Assembly (NCBI RefSeq): GCF_016019885.1
Contig: NZ_JAEANY010000002.1
Location: 248,001-312,000, forward strand
DNA length: 64,000 nt
Source: Aurantiacibacter sediminis
Lineage (GTDB): Bacteria; Pseudomonadota; Alphaproteobacteria; Sphingomonadales; Sphingomonadaceae
Reading direction: 5' to 3'
Shown here piece by piece: positions 27,121 through 36,148 of this stretch (positions are counted from its first letter, which is position 1; each line of letters begins with the position of its first letter). The notes below the pieces were generated by a model. It had not been told where the DNA came from, searched no databases, and saw nothing but the letters and a program-made list of their open reading frames with translations. Both the position numbers and the translations under genes were made by a program.

Positions 27121-28857
27121 ATGGTCGAGGTTCCCGAAGGGTTCCGCCTGATGGACACAAGTCGCATTCTGGATGCGGACGGCAATATTCGCCCGCGCTT
27201 GCTGACCCAGTCTCTCGATCATGCCGTCTCCACCTATCCCAATCGCGTTTGCGTGGATTTCATGGGCCGCGAATGGACCTATGGCGAAGTGGGCGATCTG
27301 GTCGATCGCGTCGCCACCGGCTTGCAGGCGGAAGGGCTGGGTAAGGGAGACCGCTTTGGCCTGTGCCTGCCCAATACGCCCTATTCGGTGATCGTGTATT
27401 TCGCCGTGCTGCGCACCGGCGCGACGGTGGTGAACATCAATCCGCTGTATTCGGAAAGCGAAGTCGAATTCCTGATCACCAATGCCGGCGTTAAAATGGT
27501 CGCTGTGCCGGATTTGGAACTGCTGCATTCCAAAGTCGCCGCCGCCTGGGGCAAGACGGGTGAGGATGGCTATCCGGCAATCGAGAAGATCGTGCTGTGC
27601 CCGATGGCCGACGTGCTGCCGTTCTGGAAAGGCCTGGGGCTGCGCACCCTCAAGCGTTCGGCGCTCGCGAAGAAGCAGGCCGGTGTCGCCTATGTCGATT
27701 ATCGCGATCTCGCAGCGCACGATCCCAGTCCCGCACCTGTAGAGATGGACCCGCAGGATGTGGCGGTGCTGCAATATACGGGCGGAACGACCGGCCGGCC
27801 CAAGGGCGCGATGCTCACCCATGCGAATTTGACGGCAAACTCTGCACAGATGATGCTGCATGTCGGTGTAGAGCGGGACCAGCAGGAGCGCACGCTCGGC
27901 GTGCTGCCGCTGTTCCACGTATTCGCGCTTACTTGCGTGCTCAATTTCGGCGTCGATACCGCCAGCGAGCTCGTTCTGCTGCCGCGCTTCGAAATGGATG
28001 AGGTGCTGAAGAGCGTGAAGCGCAAGCCGCCGACGCAGATGTTCGGCGTGCCTACTATTTACAACGCGCTCGGATCGCTGCCGGACGACAAGCTGCCTGA
28101 TCTCTCGATGGTGCTGACCAGCTGCTCCGGCGGCGCGCCGCTGCCGCTCGAGGTGCGTGAGAAGTTCGAAAGGCGAACCGGCTCACTGGTGTCAGAAGGC
28201 TATGGCCTCACCGAAGCTGCGCCCATCATCACCAGCAATCCGCTGCTGGGGCGCACGCCGGTGAAGGAAAACTCCGCCGGTCCTGCTTTCCCGCAGACTA
28301 TCATCGAATTGCGCGACGAGGAGGGTAATCTTGTCGAGGGTATCGGCCCCGATCATCGCGGCGAAATTTGTGCGCGCGGCCCGCAGGTTATGAAGGGATA
28401 TTGGAACCGCCCCCGCGCTACCAAGGACACTTTCTTCGGCGATTCGCTGCGAACGGGCGACATCGGTTATCTCGATGAGGACGGCTATCTTTTCATCGTA
28501 GACCGGATCAAGGACCTGATCCTGTGCAGCGGATATAACGTCTATCCGCGCATGATCGAGGATGCCGCTTACGAGCATCCGGCGGTCAAAGAGGCCATCG
28601 CTATCGGCATTCCCGACGAGTATCGCGGCGAAGCGCCCAAGCTGTTCATCGCGCTGCATGAAGGCGAGGAACTGGATGCAGGCCAGCTGCACGAGTTCCT
28701 GAAAATGCGCCTCAATCCCATCGAAATGCCCGACGCCTACGAATTCCGCGACGAGCTGCCCAAGACGCTGGTTGGCAAGCTGGAAAAGAAGCAGCTGGTC
28801 GCCGAGGAGAAAGCGAAGCGCGATGCCGAGGCTGCAACAGGCGGTGCCGATGCCTGA
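27121..28857 (+). CDS. Long-chain acyl-CoA ligase (FadD-like)
   Basis: This ligase activates fatty acids as acyl-AMP and then acyl-CoA, feeding the divergent beta-oxidation operon. From ATG 27121 it is 578 residues; an in-frame ATG pair at 27100 also has a GAGGG site, so the start is uncertain by seven residues. The AMP-binding P-loop is YTGGTTGRPKGAM (about 219-231). YGLTEAAPIITSNP, RGPQVMKGYWNRP, RTGDIGYLDEDGYLFIVDRIKDLI and the C-terminal lysine region KTLVGKLEKKQL complete the ANL-family set. The MerR gene overlaps its 3' end. Confidence 0.9.
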   Translation: MVEVPEGFRLMDTSRILDADGNIRPRLLTQSLDHAVSTYPNRVCVDFMGREWTYGEVGDLVDRVATGLQAEGLGKGDRFGLCLPNTPYSVIVYFAVLRTGATVVNINPLYSESEVEFLITNAGVKMVAVPDLELLHSKVAAAWGKTGEDGYPAIEKIVLCPMADVLPFWKGLGLRTLKRSALAKKQAGVAYVDYRDLAAHDPSPAPVEMDPQDVAVLQYTGGTTGRPKGAMLTHANLTANSAQMMLHVGVERDQQERTLGVLPLFHVFALTCVLNFGVDTASELVLLPRFEMDEVLKSVKRKPPTQMFGVPTIYNALGSLPDDKLPDLSMVLTSCSGGAPLPLEVREKFERRTGSLVSEGYGLTEAAPIITSNPLLGRTPVKENSAGPAFPQTIIELRDEEGNLVEGIGPDHRGEICARGPQVMKGYWNRPRATKDTFFGDSLRTGDIGYLDEDGYLFIVDRIKDLILCSGYNVYPRMIEDAAYEHPAVKEAIAIGIPDEYRGEAPKLFIALHEGEELDAGQLHEFLKMRLNPIEMPDAYEFRDELPKTLVGKLEKKQLVAEEKAKRDAEAATGGADA

Positions 28858-29272
28858 TAGCGTTGCGACCATGAATGAAGCTCAAGGAAATGAGCCGCTC
28901 AAAAGCATCGCCGAAGCGGCGGAGGCTCTGGGCGTCACTCAGCGTACCTTGCGCTTTTATGAGGACAAGGGCCTCATTTCTCCGCAGCGGGTCGGCACGA
29001 TGCGCGCTTATTCGAAGCGTGAAATGGGCCGGATGCAGCTGATACTGCGCGGCAAGCGGCTGGGCTTTTCGATCCGCGAAATCGGCGAGTTTCTCTCGCT
29101 TTACGACAATGAAGAAGGCGGCAAGGTAGAGCAGATGCGCCACCTGCAGCGCCGCATCAACCAGCGCGTCGAGGAGCTGGCCGAACAGCGCGATGCAATT
29201 GACCAGACCATTCGTGAGCTGAAGCAGATGAATGCTGAAGCGCAAGAGCGCATCGACCGGGCCAGCAACTAA
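28850..29272 (+). CDS. MerR-family transcriptional regulator
   Basis: This is a probable local regulator of the divergent fatty-acid genes. The N-terminal winged-helix domain reads LKSIAEAAEALGVTQRTLRFYEDKGLISPQR, followed by a long dimerisation helix (KVEQMRHLQRRINQRVEELAEQRDAIDQTI). No cysteine cluster is present, so metal sensing is unlikely. ATG 28850 overlaps the ligase stop by 8 bp; ATG 28871 is the alternative, and neither has a good Shine-Dalgarno. The palindrome at 27020-27035 has the MerR style and is a natural target. Confidence 0.85.
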   Translation: MPDSVATMNEAQGNEPLKSIAEAAEALGVTQRTLRFYEDKGLISPQRVGTMRAYSKREMGRMQLILRGKRLGFSIREIGEFLSLYDNEEGGKVEQMRHLQRRINQRVEELAEQRDAIDQTIRELKQMNAEAQERIDRASN

Positions 29273-29289
29273 ATTTCAGGGAAAACGAA

Positions 29290-29364
29290 TGGTGGGCGTA
29301 CCAAGGTTCGAACTTGGGACCCCTACGATGTCAACATAGTGCTCTACCACTGAGCTATACGCCC
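29290..29364 (-). tRNA. tRNA-Val (GAC)
   Basis: The minus strand folds as a full cloverleaf: acceptor GGGCGTA/TACGCCC, D-arm AGCTCAGTGGTAGAGC, and anticodon stem CTATG/CGTAG around loop TTGACAT (anticodon GAC). The T-arm has TTCGAAC, and discriminator A is followed by an encoded CCA. About 75 nt. Confidence 0.95.
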
Positions 29365-29456
29365 GCACCATTCGGGTGCCCTCTGCTGGAGGGCAGGCGG
29401 GCCATCTAGCGCCGCCTCATTGGTCTTGCAAGTGTCTTGATCGGCGAAATGCGCGA

Positions 29457-29831
29457 TTAAAGCGAAGCGGCCGCCACATCTTCGAACATGCGTTCTACTT
29501 CCATCACCAGATCCTTCAGATGGAAAGGCTTGGACAGCATTTTTGCCTGCGGAGCTTCGCGGCTTGCGCGCAGCGAGACGGCGGCAAAGCCTGTGATAAA
29601 CATCACTTTGGTGTCCGGGCTCAGTTCATTGCAGCGCTGAGCCAGTTCAATACCGTCCATCTCCGGCATCACGATATCCGACAGCAGCAGATCGTAAATC
29701 TCTGTCTTGATCATCGGCAGCGCTTCCGCGCCTGACGCAACAGCAACCACGCAATAGCCAGCCTGTTCGAGCGCGCGGGTCAAATAGGTGCGCATTGCCT
29801 CGTCGTCTTCGGCTAGCAGGATGCGGATCAT
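29457..29831 (-). CDS. cpdR: CpdR single-domain response regulator
   Basis: CpdR is a stand-alone receiver (124 residues) phosphorylated through CckA and ChpT; unphosphorylated CpdR primes ClpXP for degradation of CtrA and other clients. Visible: the acidic pocket LLAEDDEAM (residues 5-13), phospho-Asp in LLLSDIVMPEMDGIELA, FITGFAAVSLRA, and the Lys in MLSKPFHLKDLV. The sequence around IVMPEMDGIELA and FITGFAAV is characteristic of CpdR rather than DivK. GAGGA lies 7 nt before the ATG. The gene is divergent from the amidohydrolase gene and follows tRNA-Val. Confidence 0.9.
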   Translation of the reverse strand: MIRILLAEDDEAMRTYLTRALEQAGYCVVAVASGAEALPMIKTEIYDLLLSDIVMPEMDGIELAQRCNELSPDTKVMFITGFAAVSLRASREAPQAKMLSKPFHLKDLVMEVERMFEDVAAASL

Positions 29832-29963
29832 GCTTTCGTCCTCATGATGGGTGGTATTTCGAATCTGGCGCCTCCTTAGGCTTCAACTCGTAACAAAGTC
29901 TTGTGCGCTTTGCTGAGTGCCCAGCTTTGACACAGGGGATAATCGCGGCCAGCACTATCCTTA

Positions 29964-30908
29964 ATGAGCCGAATTGAGACATCGCGGCGCGATTCGATTA
30001 AGCGCATGGCCGGGTATATCCCTGGAAAACAGGGCGTTCCGGCCTTTTCGCTGCGCCAGCCGCGCCCCGGTGCAATCCCGATTCTGATCGCCGTTCCACA
30101 TGCCGGACGCGACTATCCGGCGGCCCTATGCGAGCGGATGCGGGCGCCTGAAGAGACAGCGCTGCGGCTGGAAGACCGGCTTGTCGATCTGGTGGGCAAG
30201 GCCGTGGCCGAAGAGACCGGCGCAGCCCTGCTGACAGCGAATGCGCCGCGCGCAATGATCGATCTCAATCGCTCTCCCGACGATATCGACTGGCAGATGG
30301 TGGCAACAGCGGATCGGCCGCTTGGCAAGAGGCTGGCGGCCGGGCGCAGGGCGCGAAGCGGATTGGGGCTGGTGCCGCGCCGCCTGCCGGGGATGGGGGA
30401 GCTTTGGACCGGGCTGATGCGCGGGGAAGAACTGAAAGAGCGGATCGAGGCGATTCACCAGCCTTATCACGTCGCGCTCGCAAAATCGCTTGAGTCCATT
30501 CGCGATCGCTGGGGCGCGGCGCTGCTTATTGATTTGCATTCCATGCCTCCTCTCGGCCCAAAAAGCGGGCCGAACGCCGCAGTCGATTTCGTAATTGGCG
30601 ATCGATTTGGTGCATCGTGCGATAGCGGATTGATCGCCGCTGCATTCGAACGTTTTGACCGCCGCCACGCCCGCGCCGCGCATAATCGCCCCTATGCGGG
30701 CGGCTATGTATTGGATCGCCATGGCGCGCCCAATCGTCGCATCAATGCAATGCAGCTGGAAGTCTGCCGTGCCGCCTATCTCGATAACCGATTGCAAGAG
30801 CCGGGCGACGGATTGGAGCAAGTGGTGGACATGGTCGCGTTCCTTGTGCGCGGACTGGCAGAGCAGCTTGCGGGCAGCACCCGCAATTTCTCCCAAGCGG
30901 CTGAATAA
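29964..30908 (+). CDS. N-formylglutamate amidohydrolase family protein
   Basis: This 314-residue (or 300 from ATG 30006) zinc-hydrolase-type protein carries the family marks VPHAGRDYP near 50, ENLxLEDRLVD-like RLEDRLVDLV, NAPRAMIDLNRSPDDIDW near 92-110, and LLIDLHSMPPLGPK near 195. Family members release formate from N-formylglutamate in histidine degradation. No hut genes lie nearby, so the physiological substrate is uncertain. Neither candidate start has a convincing ribosome binding site. A GC-rich hairpin follows at 30932-30958. Confidence 0.8.
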   Translation: MSRIETSRRDSIKRMAGYIPGKQGVPAFSLRQPRPGAIPILIAVPHAGRDYPAALCERMRAPEETALRLEDRLVDLVGKAVAEETGAALLTANAPRAMIDLNRSPDDIDWQMVATADRPLGKRLAAGRRARSGLGLVPRRLPGMGELWTGLMRGEELKERIEAIHQPYHVALAKSLESIRDRWGAALLIDLHSMPPLGPKSGPNAAVDFVIGDRFGASCDSGLIAAAFERFDRRHARAAHNRPYAGGYVLDRHGAPNRRINAMQLEVCRAAYLDNRLQEPGDGLEQVVDMVAFLVRGLAEQLAGSTRNFSQAAE

Positions 30909-30924
30909 TCGCCTGAATTAAAAC

Positions 30925-30960
30925 CAAAAAACCGCCCCGCACATATTGCACGGGGCGGCC
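30925..30960 (-). terminator. Terminator hairpin between convergent genes
   Basis: CCGCCCCG and CGGGGCGG pair around an 11-nt loop. On the minus strand the stem is followed by TTTTTTGGTTTT, so it terminates minus-strand transcripts best; it may also stop the plus-strand amidohydrolase transcript. Confidence 0.7.
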
Positions 30961-31067
30961 AAGGTTCAGGGAGGGGTGCAAGGGGGTTGCACCCATCCGG
31001 CCACGCCATGAGGGGAGCGCTGACCGGACATTACTAAAATAATGTTGGTGCTCTCGTCTTCAAGACT

Positions 31068-31107
31068 CAAAAGAAAAGGAGCGGCCATTTTCGGACCGCG
31101 CCTTTTC
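31068..31107 (-). terminator. Terminator after sapC
   Basis: On the minus strand, GGCGCGG and CCGCTCC pair (one mismatch), with GTCC/GGC near the loop, then CTTTTCTTTTG. It lies 40 bp past the SapC stop. Confidence 0.65.
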
Positions 31108-31146
31108 CATGATTTCAGTTATTTGAAAGCTTTGCGGCGTGCAAAC

Positions 31147-31938
31147 CTAATTCGCGGCAGGCGGTGCCATTTCGCCAGCGATAGGGCCTTTGCCCATATC
31201 CACTTGTTTGGCGAAAACGGTGCGCATCAACTCAAGCGAGAACAGGTGCGCGAAGATGAGCGGCAGCAGGCCGTTTTCATTCCATTTGCGCAGCTGGTCG
31301 CCACGCAATTCGCGCAGCTTTTCCTGATTGACCATGCGAAAACCGCGATAGGTGAAGGGCTGGTCCGGATTGTCGCGACGCTGGATAGAGATTTCGCCAT
31401 CCATCAGCAGGTCGGCGTCTTCCAGTTCCTTCATGAACAGCTGTGTCTTGTTGCCGGCTTCTTCGAACTTTTCGCAGAATTGCAGCAGGCCCTTGGTGTG
31501 CTCACTCGGCTCCTTGTTCTCGTCAAACAGGGCATTGCCTTCATCGAATTCACCGACAAGATTGGCGGTCGGATCGAAGCAGAGCGAGAGATTGTCCGTA
31601 TCCTGCTGCAGCTTGGCGAGCAGGAAAGGATAACGGCGAATATACGCCGGAATGTACGGCGTACCGTGCGGAACGCCTTCGTCATTGAAGAAGACGTTCA
31701 CGCCTTCATTAAGGCCCATGAGAGCGAGCGGAACAGGACGATCGCCGGAAGAGAACACGATCGGGTAGTCGCGCTGTGCGAGCGGGAATTCTTCCACGGT
31801 CAGCGGGATAGCGTGCTGGTTCGCAACCCAAGGGGCCTTGTCCGTGGTGCGGCCTTTCCAGGTCGCGTGCTCCGTGCTGTTGAGCGGAACGAGTTCGTTA
31901 TAAAGGACGGGCAAATTCGGTTTCGGCGCGCTGGCCAT
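31147..31938 (-). CDS. SapC family protein
   Basis: This 263-residue protein has no signal peptide or membrane segments. SapC proteins are often encoded beside TonB-dependent receptors and halogenase-like genes in sphingomonads, but their function is not settled. The start ATG 31938 (MASAPKPNLPVLYNELVPLN) has GGAG 8 nt upstream, which favours it over the in-frame codon at 31965. Family segments include DYPIVFSSGDRPVPLALMGL and PYIPAYIRRYPFLLA. Here it stands alone, flanked by terminators, so context gives no partner. Confidence 0.85.
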   Translation of the reverse strand: MASAPKPNLPVLYNELVPLNSTEHATWKGRTTDKAPWVANQHAIPLTVEEFPLAQRDYPIVFSSGDRPVPLALMGLNEGVNVFFNDEGVPHGTPYIPAYIRRYPFLLAKLQQDTDNLSLCFDPTANLVGEFDEGNALFDENKEPSEHTKGLLQFCEKFEEAGNKTQLFMKELEDADLLMDGEISIQRRDNPDQPFTYRGFRMVNQEKLRELRGDQLRKWNENGLLPLIFAHLFSLELMRTVFAKQVDMGKGPIAGEMAPPAAN

Positions 31939-32079
31939 AATTTTTTCTCCGGTATCGATGGTCAAAAGGTGCCATGAACCGGGATTGTCATCGCCGACAT
32001 CACACCATGAATCTCAGGGGGCGGGCCTTAGAGCGTGGAGGCGCATGAAGCAAGCGCATCCGTATTGAGGGCAGGCTGC

Positions 32080-33501
32080 TCAGAGAAGCTTGCCGGGATT
32101 GAGCAACCCATGCGGATCAAGCGCGTCTTTTACCTGCCGCAAAACGGCTAGCTGGACGGGATCGCCGAGCCGCGCCAGCTCATCGCGCTTCAATTGCCCA
32201 ATCCCATGTTCGGCGCTAATCGATCCGCCCCAGCGCGTCACCTCGTCATGCACGAATTTGCTGATGATTTTGCCATCGGTTTTTTCCCATTCACCGGGCG
32301 TTGCGCCCTTGGGAGCGAGAACGTGGAAATGCACATTGCCGTCGCCCAGATGGCCGAAGCCGATAGCCTTGGTGCCAGGAAATTCGCGCTCCACCTTAGG
32401 CACGGCTTCGGCTACGAAGTCGGCCATTTTCGCGACGGGCACGGAGATATCGTGCTGCATAGCCGGGCCAAGAGCGCGCTCGGCGGGAGCGATTTCGTCC
32501 CGCAACGTCCAGAATTCTTCCGCCTGTCGCTCATTCGCGGCGATCGTCGCGTCTTCCACCAATCCGGCTTCGAAAGCGCTTTCGAGCAGGTTTTGTGCGA
32601 GGTCAGGAAGGGCTTCTGCCCCACCAGCATCCGCTGCCAGCTCCATCAGCGCGTTCCATTCGTGCTCGCCTTGCAGGGGTGCGCGCGCGCCGGGGGTGTG
32701 ATTGAGCACCGCACTCAGCGAATGGCGCGGCATGATTTCAAAGCCTTCGAGCGCATCGCCAGCCCGAGCTTGCGCATGGAGCAGGAGCTTGCGCGCATCG
32801 CGAATATCTCCAAGTCCCGCCCACAGCACCGCGCGCTCCGCCAGCGCAGGCAATAGCCGCAGTGTCGCTCCGGTCACGATGCCCAGAGTGCCCTCAGACC
32901 CGATGAGCAATTGCTTGAGATCGAAGCCGCGATTGTCTTTCTTGAGCGGTGTGAGCGCATCGAAAATGCTGCCATCCGCCAAGACAGCCTCAAGACCAAG
33001 AACCTGCGCGCGCATGCTGCCGTGACGCAGCACCTGCGTTCCGCCGGCATTGGTTGAGATGAGCCCGCCGATCGTCGCCGAGCCTTTGCCGCCAAGCGTA
33101 AGCGGGAAACGCAGTCCTTCGGCCGCCACGGTCTCATGCAATGTCTGCAGGATTAGGCCAGCATCGCAAATAATTTCGCGCGCATCCGCTTCGAAGCTGC
33201 GCACCTCGTTCATCCGCCTCAGCGATAAGACAATCGCATTGCCGCTTTCATCAGGCGTTGCGCCGCCCGACATGCCGCTATTGCCGCCCTGCGGGACAAT
33301 CGGGACGCGGTGCTCCGCGCACAGCTTGACCAACGCTGCGACCTCTTCAGCGCTGGCAGGCGAAGCGAGTGCAAGCGCACGGCCTGTATAGCGCCCACGC
33401 CAATCGGTCAGCCACGGCTCCACAAGCTCCGGATCGGTTGCCAGCCCGCGATCGCCCAGCAGGTCACGCGCGGCGGAGAGAAATGCATGCGAGTCGGTCA
33501 T
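32080..33501 (-). CDS. FAD-linked oxidase (D-2-hydroxyacid dehydrogenase, GlcD/D2HGDH type)
   Basis: This 473-residue flavoenzyme starts at ATG 33501 (MTDSHAFLSAARDLLG). FAD-binding type 4 (PCMH) motifs are VPQGGNSGMSGGATP near 75 and LTLGGKGSATIGGLISTNAGGTQVLRHG near 130-160. The C-terminal FAD-oxidase domain carries the histidine-containing segments GFGHLGDGNVHFHVLAP and SAEHGIGQLKRDEL that ligate a metal and bind the 2-hydroxyacid in relatives. Likely substrates are D-lactate, glycolate or D-2-hydroxyglutarate; sequence alone does not choose. No glcE/glcF partners are adjacent, which favours the single-subunit D2HGDH type. Confidence 0.88.
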   Translation of the reverse strand: MTDSHAFLSAARDLLGDRGLATDPELVEPWLTDWRGRYTGRALALASPASAEEVAALVKLCAEHRVPIVPQGGNSGMSGGATPDESGNAIVLSLRRMNEVRSFEADAREIICDAGLILQTLHETVAAEGLRFPLTLGGKGSATIGGLISTNAGGTQVLRHGSMRAQVLGLEAVLADGSIFDALTPLKKDNRGFDLKQLLIGSEGTLGIVTGATLRLLPALAERAVLWAGLGDIRDARKLLLHAQARAGDALEGFEIMPRHSLSAVLNHTPGARAPLQGEHEWNALMELAADAGGAEALPDLAQNLLESAFEAGLVEDATIAANERQAEEFWTLRDEIAPAERALGPAMQHDISVPVAKMADFVAEAVPKVEREFPGTKAIGFGHLGDGNVHFHVLAPKGATPGEWEKTDGKIISKFVHDEVTRWGGSISAEHGIGQLKRDELARLGDPVQLAVLRQVKDALDPHGLLNPGKLL

Positions 33502-33659
33502 GCGTGCCTGATGCCAGCAGCCAATGCGGGTTGCAAAGGTGAAGGGCGATAGGGCATGCGTCGCGACGACGACAAATTCAGCCGCCATTCAATCCGGCAG
33601 ACGTAGGGGGCATCGCAACACGCGGCGGGACACGGCCGCTCGCATTTTCAGACGGTGAT

Positions 33660-34241
33660 ATGAAACGCTTCCTCGCCTTGATGGTCTCAGCTGCGCTGCT
33701 TGTGCCCGTGTTGGCGGCATATGGCCCTGCTGTAGTGGAGGCGCAGGATGCGACACCCACGCGGCCAGGACAGCAATCCATTCCAGTGCTCGGCTTCGAT
33801 CCGGCAAGCGAGCGGCCGTTCAACCAGCTCGAACAGTCGCAGAATGAAAGCGTCCAGAACCAGGTGCGCGTTCAGCAACGGATTGTCATTCGTATCGGTC
33901 CAGCGGCTCCGCGGGATCGCAGGACGATGCTCAATGAACTCCCGCGCCGCCCGATGGAAGCGCGTTTCGAGGAAGTCGATTACGGCAGTTGTATCGATGC
34001 AAACGAAGTCATCGGTGTCCAGCCGACCAATGACAATCGCCTTCTCTTCTTTCTGGAAGACAGCAATGTCCTCGCTGCGCAGCTGCAGAACGGCTGTTCG
34101 GCACGGGCATATTATGCCGGTTTCTACATCGACAGGAACGATGATGGCAGGCTGTGCGTCGCGCGTGATCGCTTGCAGTCGCGTGCCGGTGGCAGCTGCC
34201 AAATCACCAAGTTTACGCGTCTGGTCGCCGTTGCCAACTAG
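33660..34241 (+). CDS. Exported hypothetical protein
   Basis: These 193 residues begin with a Sec signal peptide (MKRFLALMVSAALLVPVLA, cleavage near 27-28). A Gln/Asn-rich linker follows and then a compact domain with two or three cysteines (DYGSCIDANEVIGVQ; NGCSARAYYAGFYIDRNDDGRLCVARD), which could form disulfides in the periplasm. Not a family I can name. ATG 33660 is preceded by a weak GGTGAT. It lies just upstream of the DEAD-box helicase gene but is unlikely to be functionally tied to it. Confidence 0.65.
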   Translation: MKRFLALMVSAALLVPVLAAYGPAVVEAQDATPTRPGQQSIPVLGFDPASERPFNQLEQSQNESVQNQVRVQQRIVIRIGPAAPRDRRTMLNELPRRPMEARFEEVDYGSCIDANEVIGVQPTNDNRLLFFLEDSNVLAAQLQNGCSARAYYAGFYIDRNDDGRLCVARDRLQSRAGGSCQITKFTRLVAVAN

Positions 34242-34336
34242 GCACAACGGCGCTTTCTTCCGCAGCTCATCTATCCGTAAATCTTGACTCTCCCGCCTTG
34301 CCAAGCCTAGTGGCGCGCAGCTTGCAAGACTTCGCC

Positions 34337-35761
34337 ATGAAGCTGTGGCACCACATTAATTTTCCGGAATTTTTTGATTTGACCACTTTCGCCGATCTCG
34401 GCCTATCTCCTGAATTACTTAAAGCTGTCGACGAGGCCGGCTATACAGAGCCGACCCCCATCCAGGCAGAAGCGATCCCTGCCGTCCTGATGATGAAGGA
34501 CATTATCGGCATCGCGCAGACGGGGACGGGCAAGACGGCCAGCTTCGTGCTGCCGATGATTGACGTGCTGGCGAGCGGTCGCCGCCGCGCGCTCATGCCA
34601 CGCTCGCTCATCCTCGAGCCGACGCGCGAACTAGCCGCCCAGGTCGCGGAAAACTTCGAGAAATACGGCCAGAACCACGATCTGCAGATGACCCTGCTGA
34701 TCGGCGGCGTGCAGATGGGCGATCAGTTGAAGGCGCTTAACGAAGGTGTCGACGTGTTGATCGCGACGCCGGGCCGCCTGATGGACCTGATCGAGCGCGG
34801 CAAGATCATGCTCAACGGCTGCGAACTGTTGGTGATCGACGAGGCCGACCGGATGCTCGACATGGGCTTTATTCCGGACATCGAATTCATCTGCGACAAG
34901 CTGCCCGAACCGCGCCAGACGCTGTTGTTCAGTGCAACGATGCCGCCGCCGATCGAGAAGCTAGGCAAGAAGTTCCTAAGTAATCCAAAACGCATCGAAG
35001 TGAGCCGCGCGGCATCGACCAACGAGAATATCACCGCGTTCAAGATCCCGGTCCCCACGCGCGAGAAACGCTCGACCCTGCGCTGGCTGCTGAATAACGA
35101 TCTGGTCGAAACCGCCATTATTTTCTGCAACCGCAAGACGACCGTACGCGAGCTCAACAAGAGCCTGCAGCGCCATGGCTTTAAATCGGGCGAGATTCAT
35201 GGCGATATAGACCAGAACCAGCGCAACAAGGAATTGCAGCGATTCAAGGATGGCGACATCAATATCCTGGTCGCGTCAGACGTTGCCGCGCGCGGGCTCG
35301 ACATTAAGGGCGTGAGCCATGTCTTCAACTTCGACACGCCCTGGCACCCGGATGATTATGTCCACCGCATCGGCCGCACGGGACGCGCCGGGAATAAGGG
35401 CCGTGCCTTTACCTTCGTAGCGCCTGAAGACGCTGAAGCGATCGACAATGTCGAGAAGCTGACGGGGGCGAAAGTACCGGTCTTCGGCAAGAAGGACGTG
35501 CGGGTCGATCTGCCGGATACGAGTTCGGCAGAGGCCGACAAGGAAGAGCAGAAGAACGAAAAGCCGAAGCGCCGTTCGAAGAAGCAGGCCGACGATCAGG
35601 GCGAGGAAAAGCCCACTCGCAAGCAAAAGTCTCGTAAGAGCGAAAAGCCTGCACAGTCTCAGCAGAAGAAGTCGCGCGGTCGCCAACAGGACGATGACCC
35701 AGTTCCGGCGGGCGAGTGGAACGGGCCCAAGCCGGAGTTCCTCAGCGTCGGTTTCGACTAA
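34337..35761 (+). CDS. DEAD-box ATP-dependent RNA helicase (RhlE-like)
   Basis: This cytosolic RNA helicase is of about 474 residues. Q motif GYTEPTPIQ; motif I AQTGTGKT near 60-67; Ib TPGRL; II VIDEADRMLD near 165-175; III SATMP; V ARGLDIKG; VI HRIGRTGRAG. A basic, Lys/Glu-rich C-terminal tail of about 90 residues ends in PKPEFLSVGFD. The true start is unclear: ATG 34337 precedes an odd leader (MKLWHHINFPEFFD), while TTG 34379 would start at TTFADLGLSPELL, where homologues normally begin. Assignment to the RhlE group is by overall form. Confidence 0.9.
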   Translation: MKLWHHINFPEFFDLTTFADLGLSPELLKAVDEAGYTEPTPIQAEAIPAVLMMKDIIGIAQTGTGKTASFVLPMIDVLASGRRRALMPRSLILEPTRELAAQVAENFEKYGQNHDLQMTLLIGGVQMGDQLKALNEGVDVLIATPGRLMDLIERGKIMLNGCELLVIDEADRMLDMGFIPDIEFICDKLPEPRQTLLFSATMPPPIEKLGKKFLSNPKRIEVSRAASTNENITAFKIPVPTREKRSTLRWLLNNDLVETAIIFCNRKTTVRELNKSLQRHGFKSGEIHGDIDQNQRNKELQRFKDGDINILVASDVAARGLDIKGVSHVFNFDTPWHPDDYVHRIGRTGRAGNKGRAFTFVAPEDAEAIDNVEKLTGAKVPVFGKKDVRVDLPDTSSAEADKEEQKNEKPKRRSKKQADDQGEEKPTRKQKSRKSEKPAQSQQKKSRGRQQDDDPVPAGEWNGPKPEFLSVGFD

Positions 35762-35854
35762 GCACTCGCGATCAGTCTATTTCACGACATTAACATAGGT
35801 TGTTGGTGTCGCCATGCGATCCATGACAGCGCCCCACCGGAAAGGTGGCGGGAC

Positions 35855-36139
35855 ATGCATAAGGGATTTGAGCACGACGAAAGACCCGACGCGAGTGTTT
35901 TGTCGGGAGGAGGCGACGCCGCCCTCATCCGATATGAAATCGAGCGTCTTGCTGGCAAGAATGGTCCGGCTGAAGCGTATACAATCGAGGCCCGCGACCT
36001 GCATGATGCCATCGGCAAAGCACGCAAGGTGATAGGTGTGGGCGAAGTCCGCATCCGCCGCGATGGCAGGCAGGTGTGCTACCTTCACTTGCAGAGCGCG
36101 ACGCGCTGGTGGGTTGAACTGAATGAAAACGCCGGCTGA
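35855..36139 (+). CDS. Small hypothetical protein
   Basis: This 94-residue soluble protein is mixed charged with a compact C-terminal half (ARDLHDAIGKARKVIGVGEVRIRRDG, then CYLHLQSATRWWVEL). AAAGGTGGCGGGA lies upstream of the ATG. No family recognised. The codon use looks coding and no longer frame competes, but evidence is limited to that. Confidence 0.5.
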   Translation: MHKGFEHDERPDASVLSGGGDAALIRYEIERLAGKNGPAEAYTIEARDLHDAIGKARKVIGVGEVRIRRDGRQVCYLHLQSATRWWVELNENAG

Positions 36140-36148
36140 CAGCGCCTC

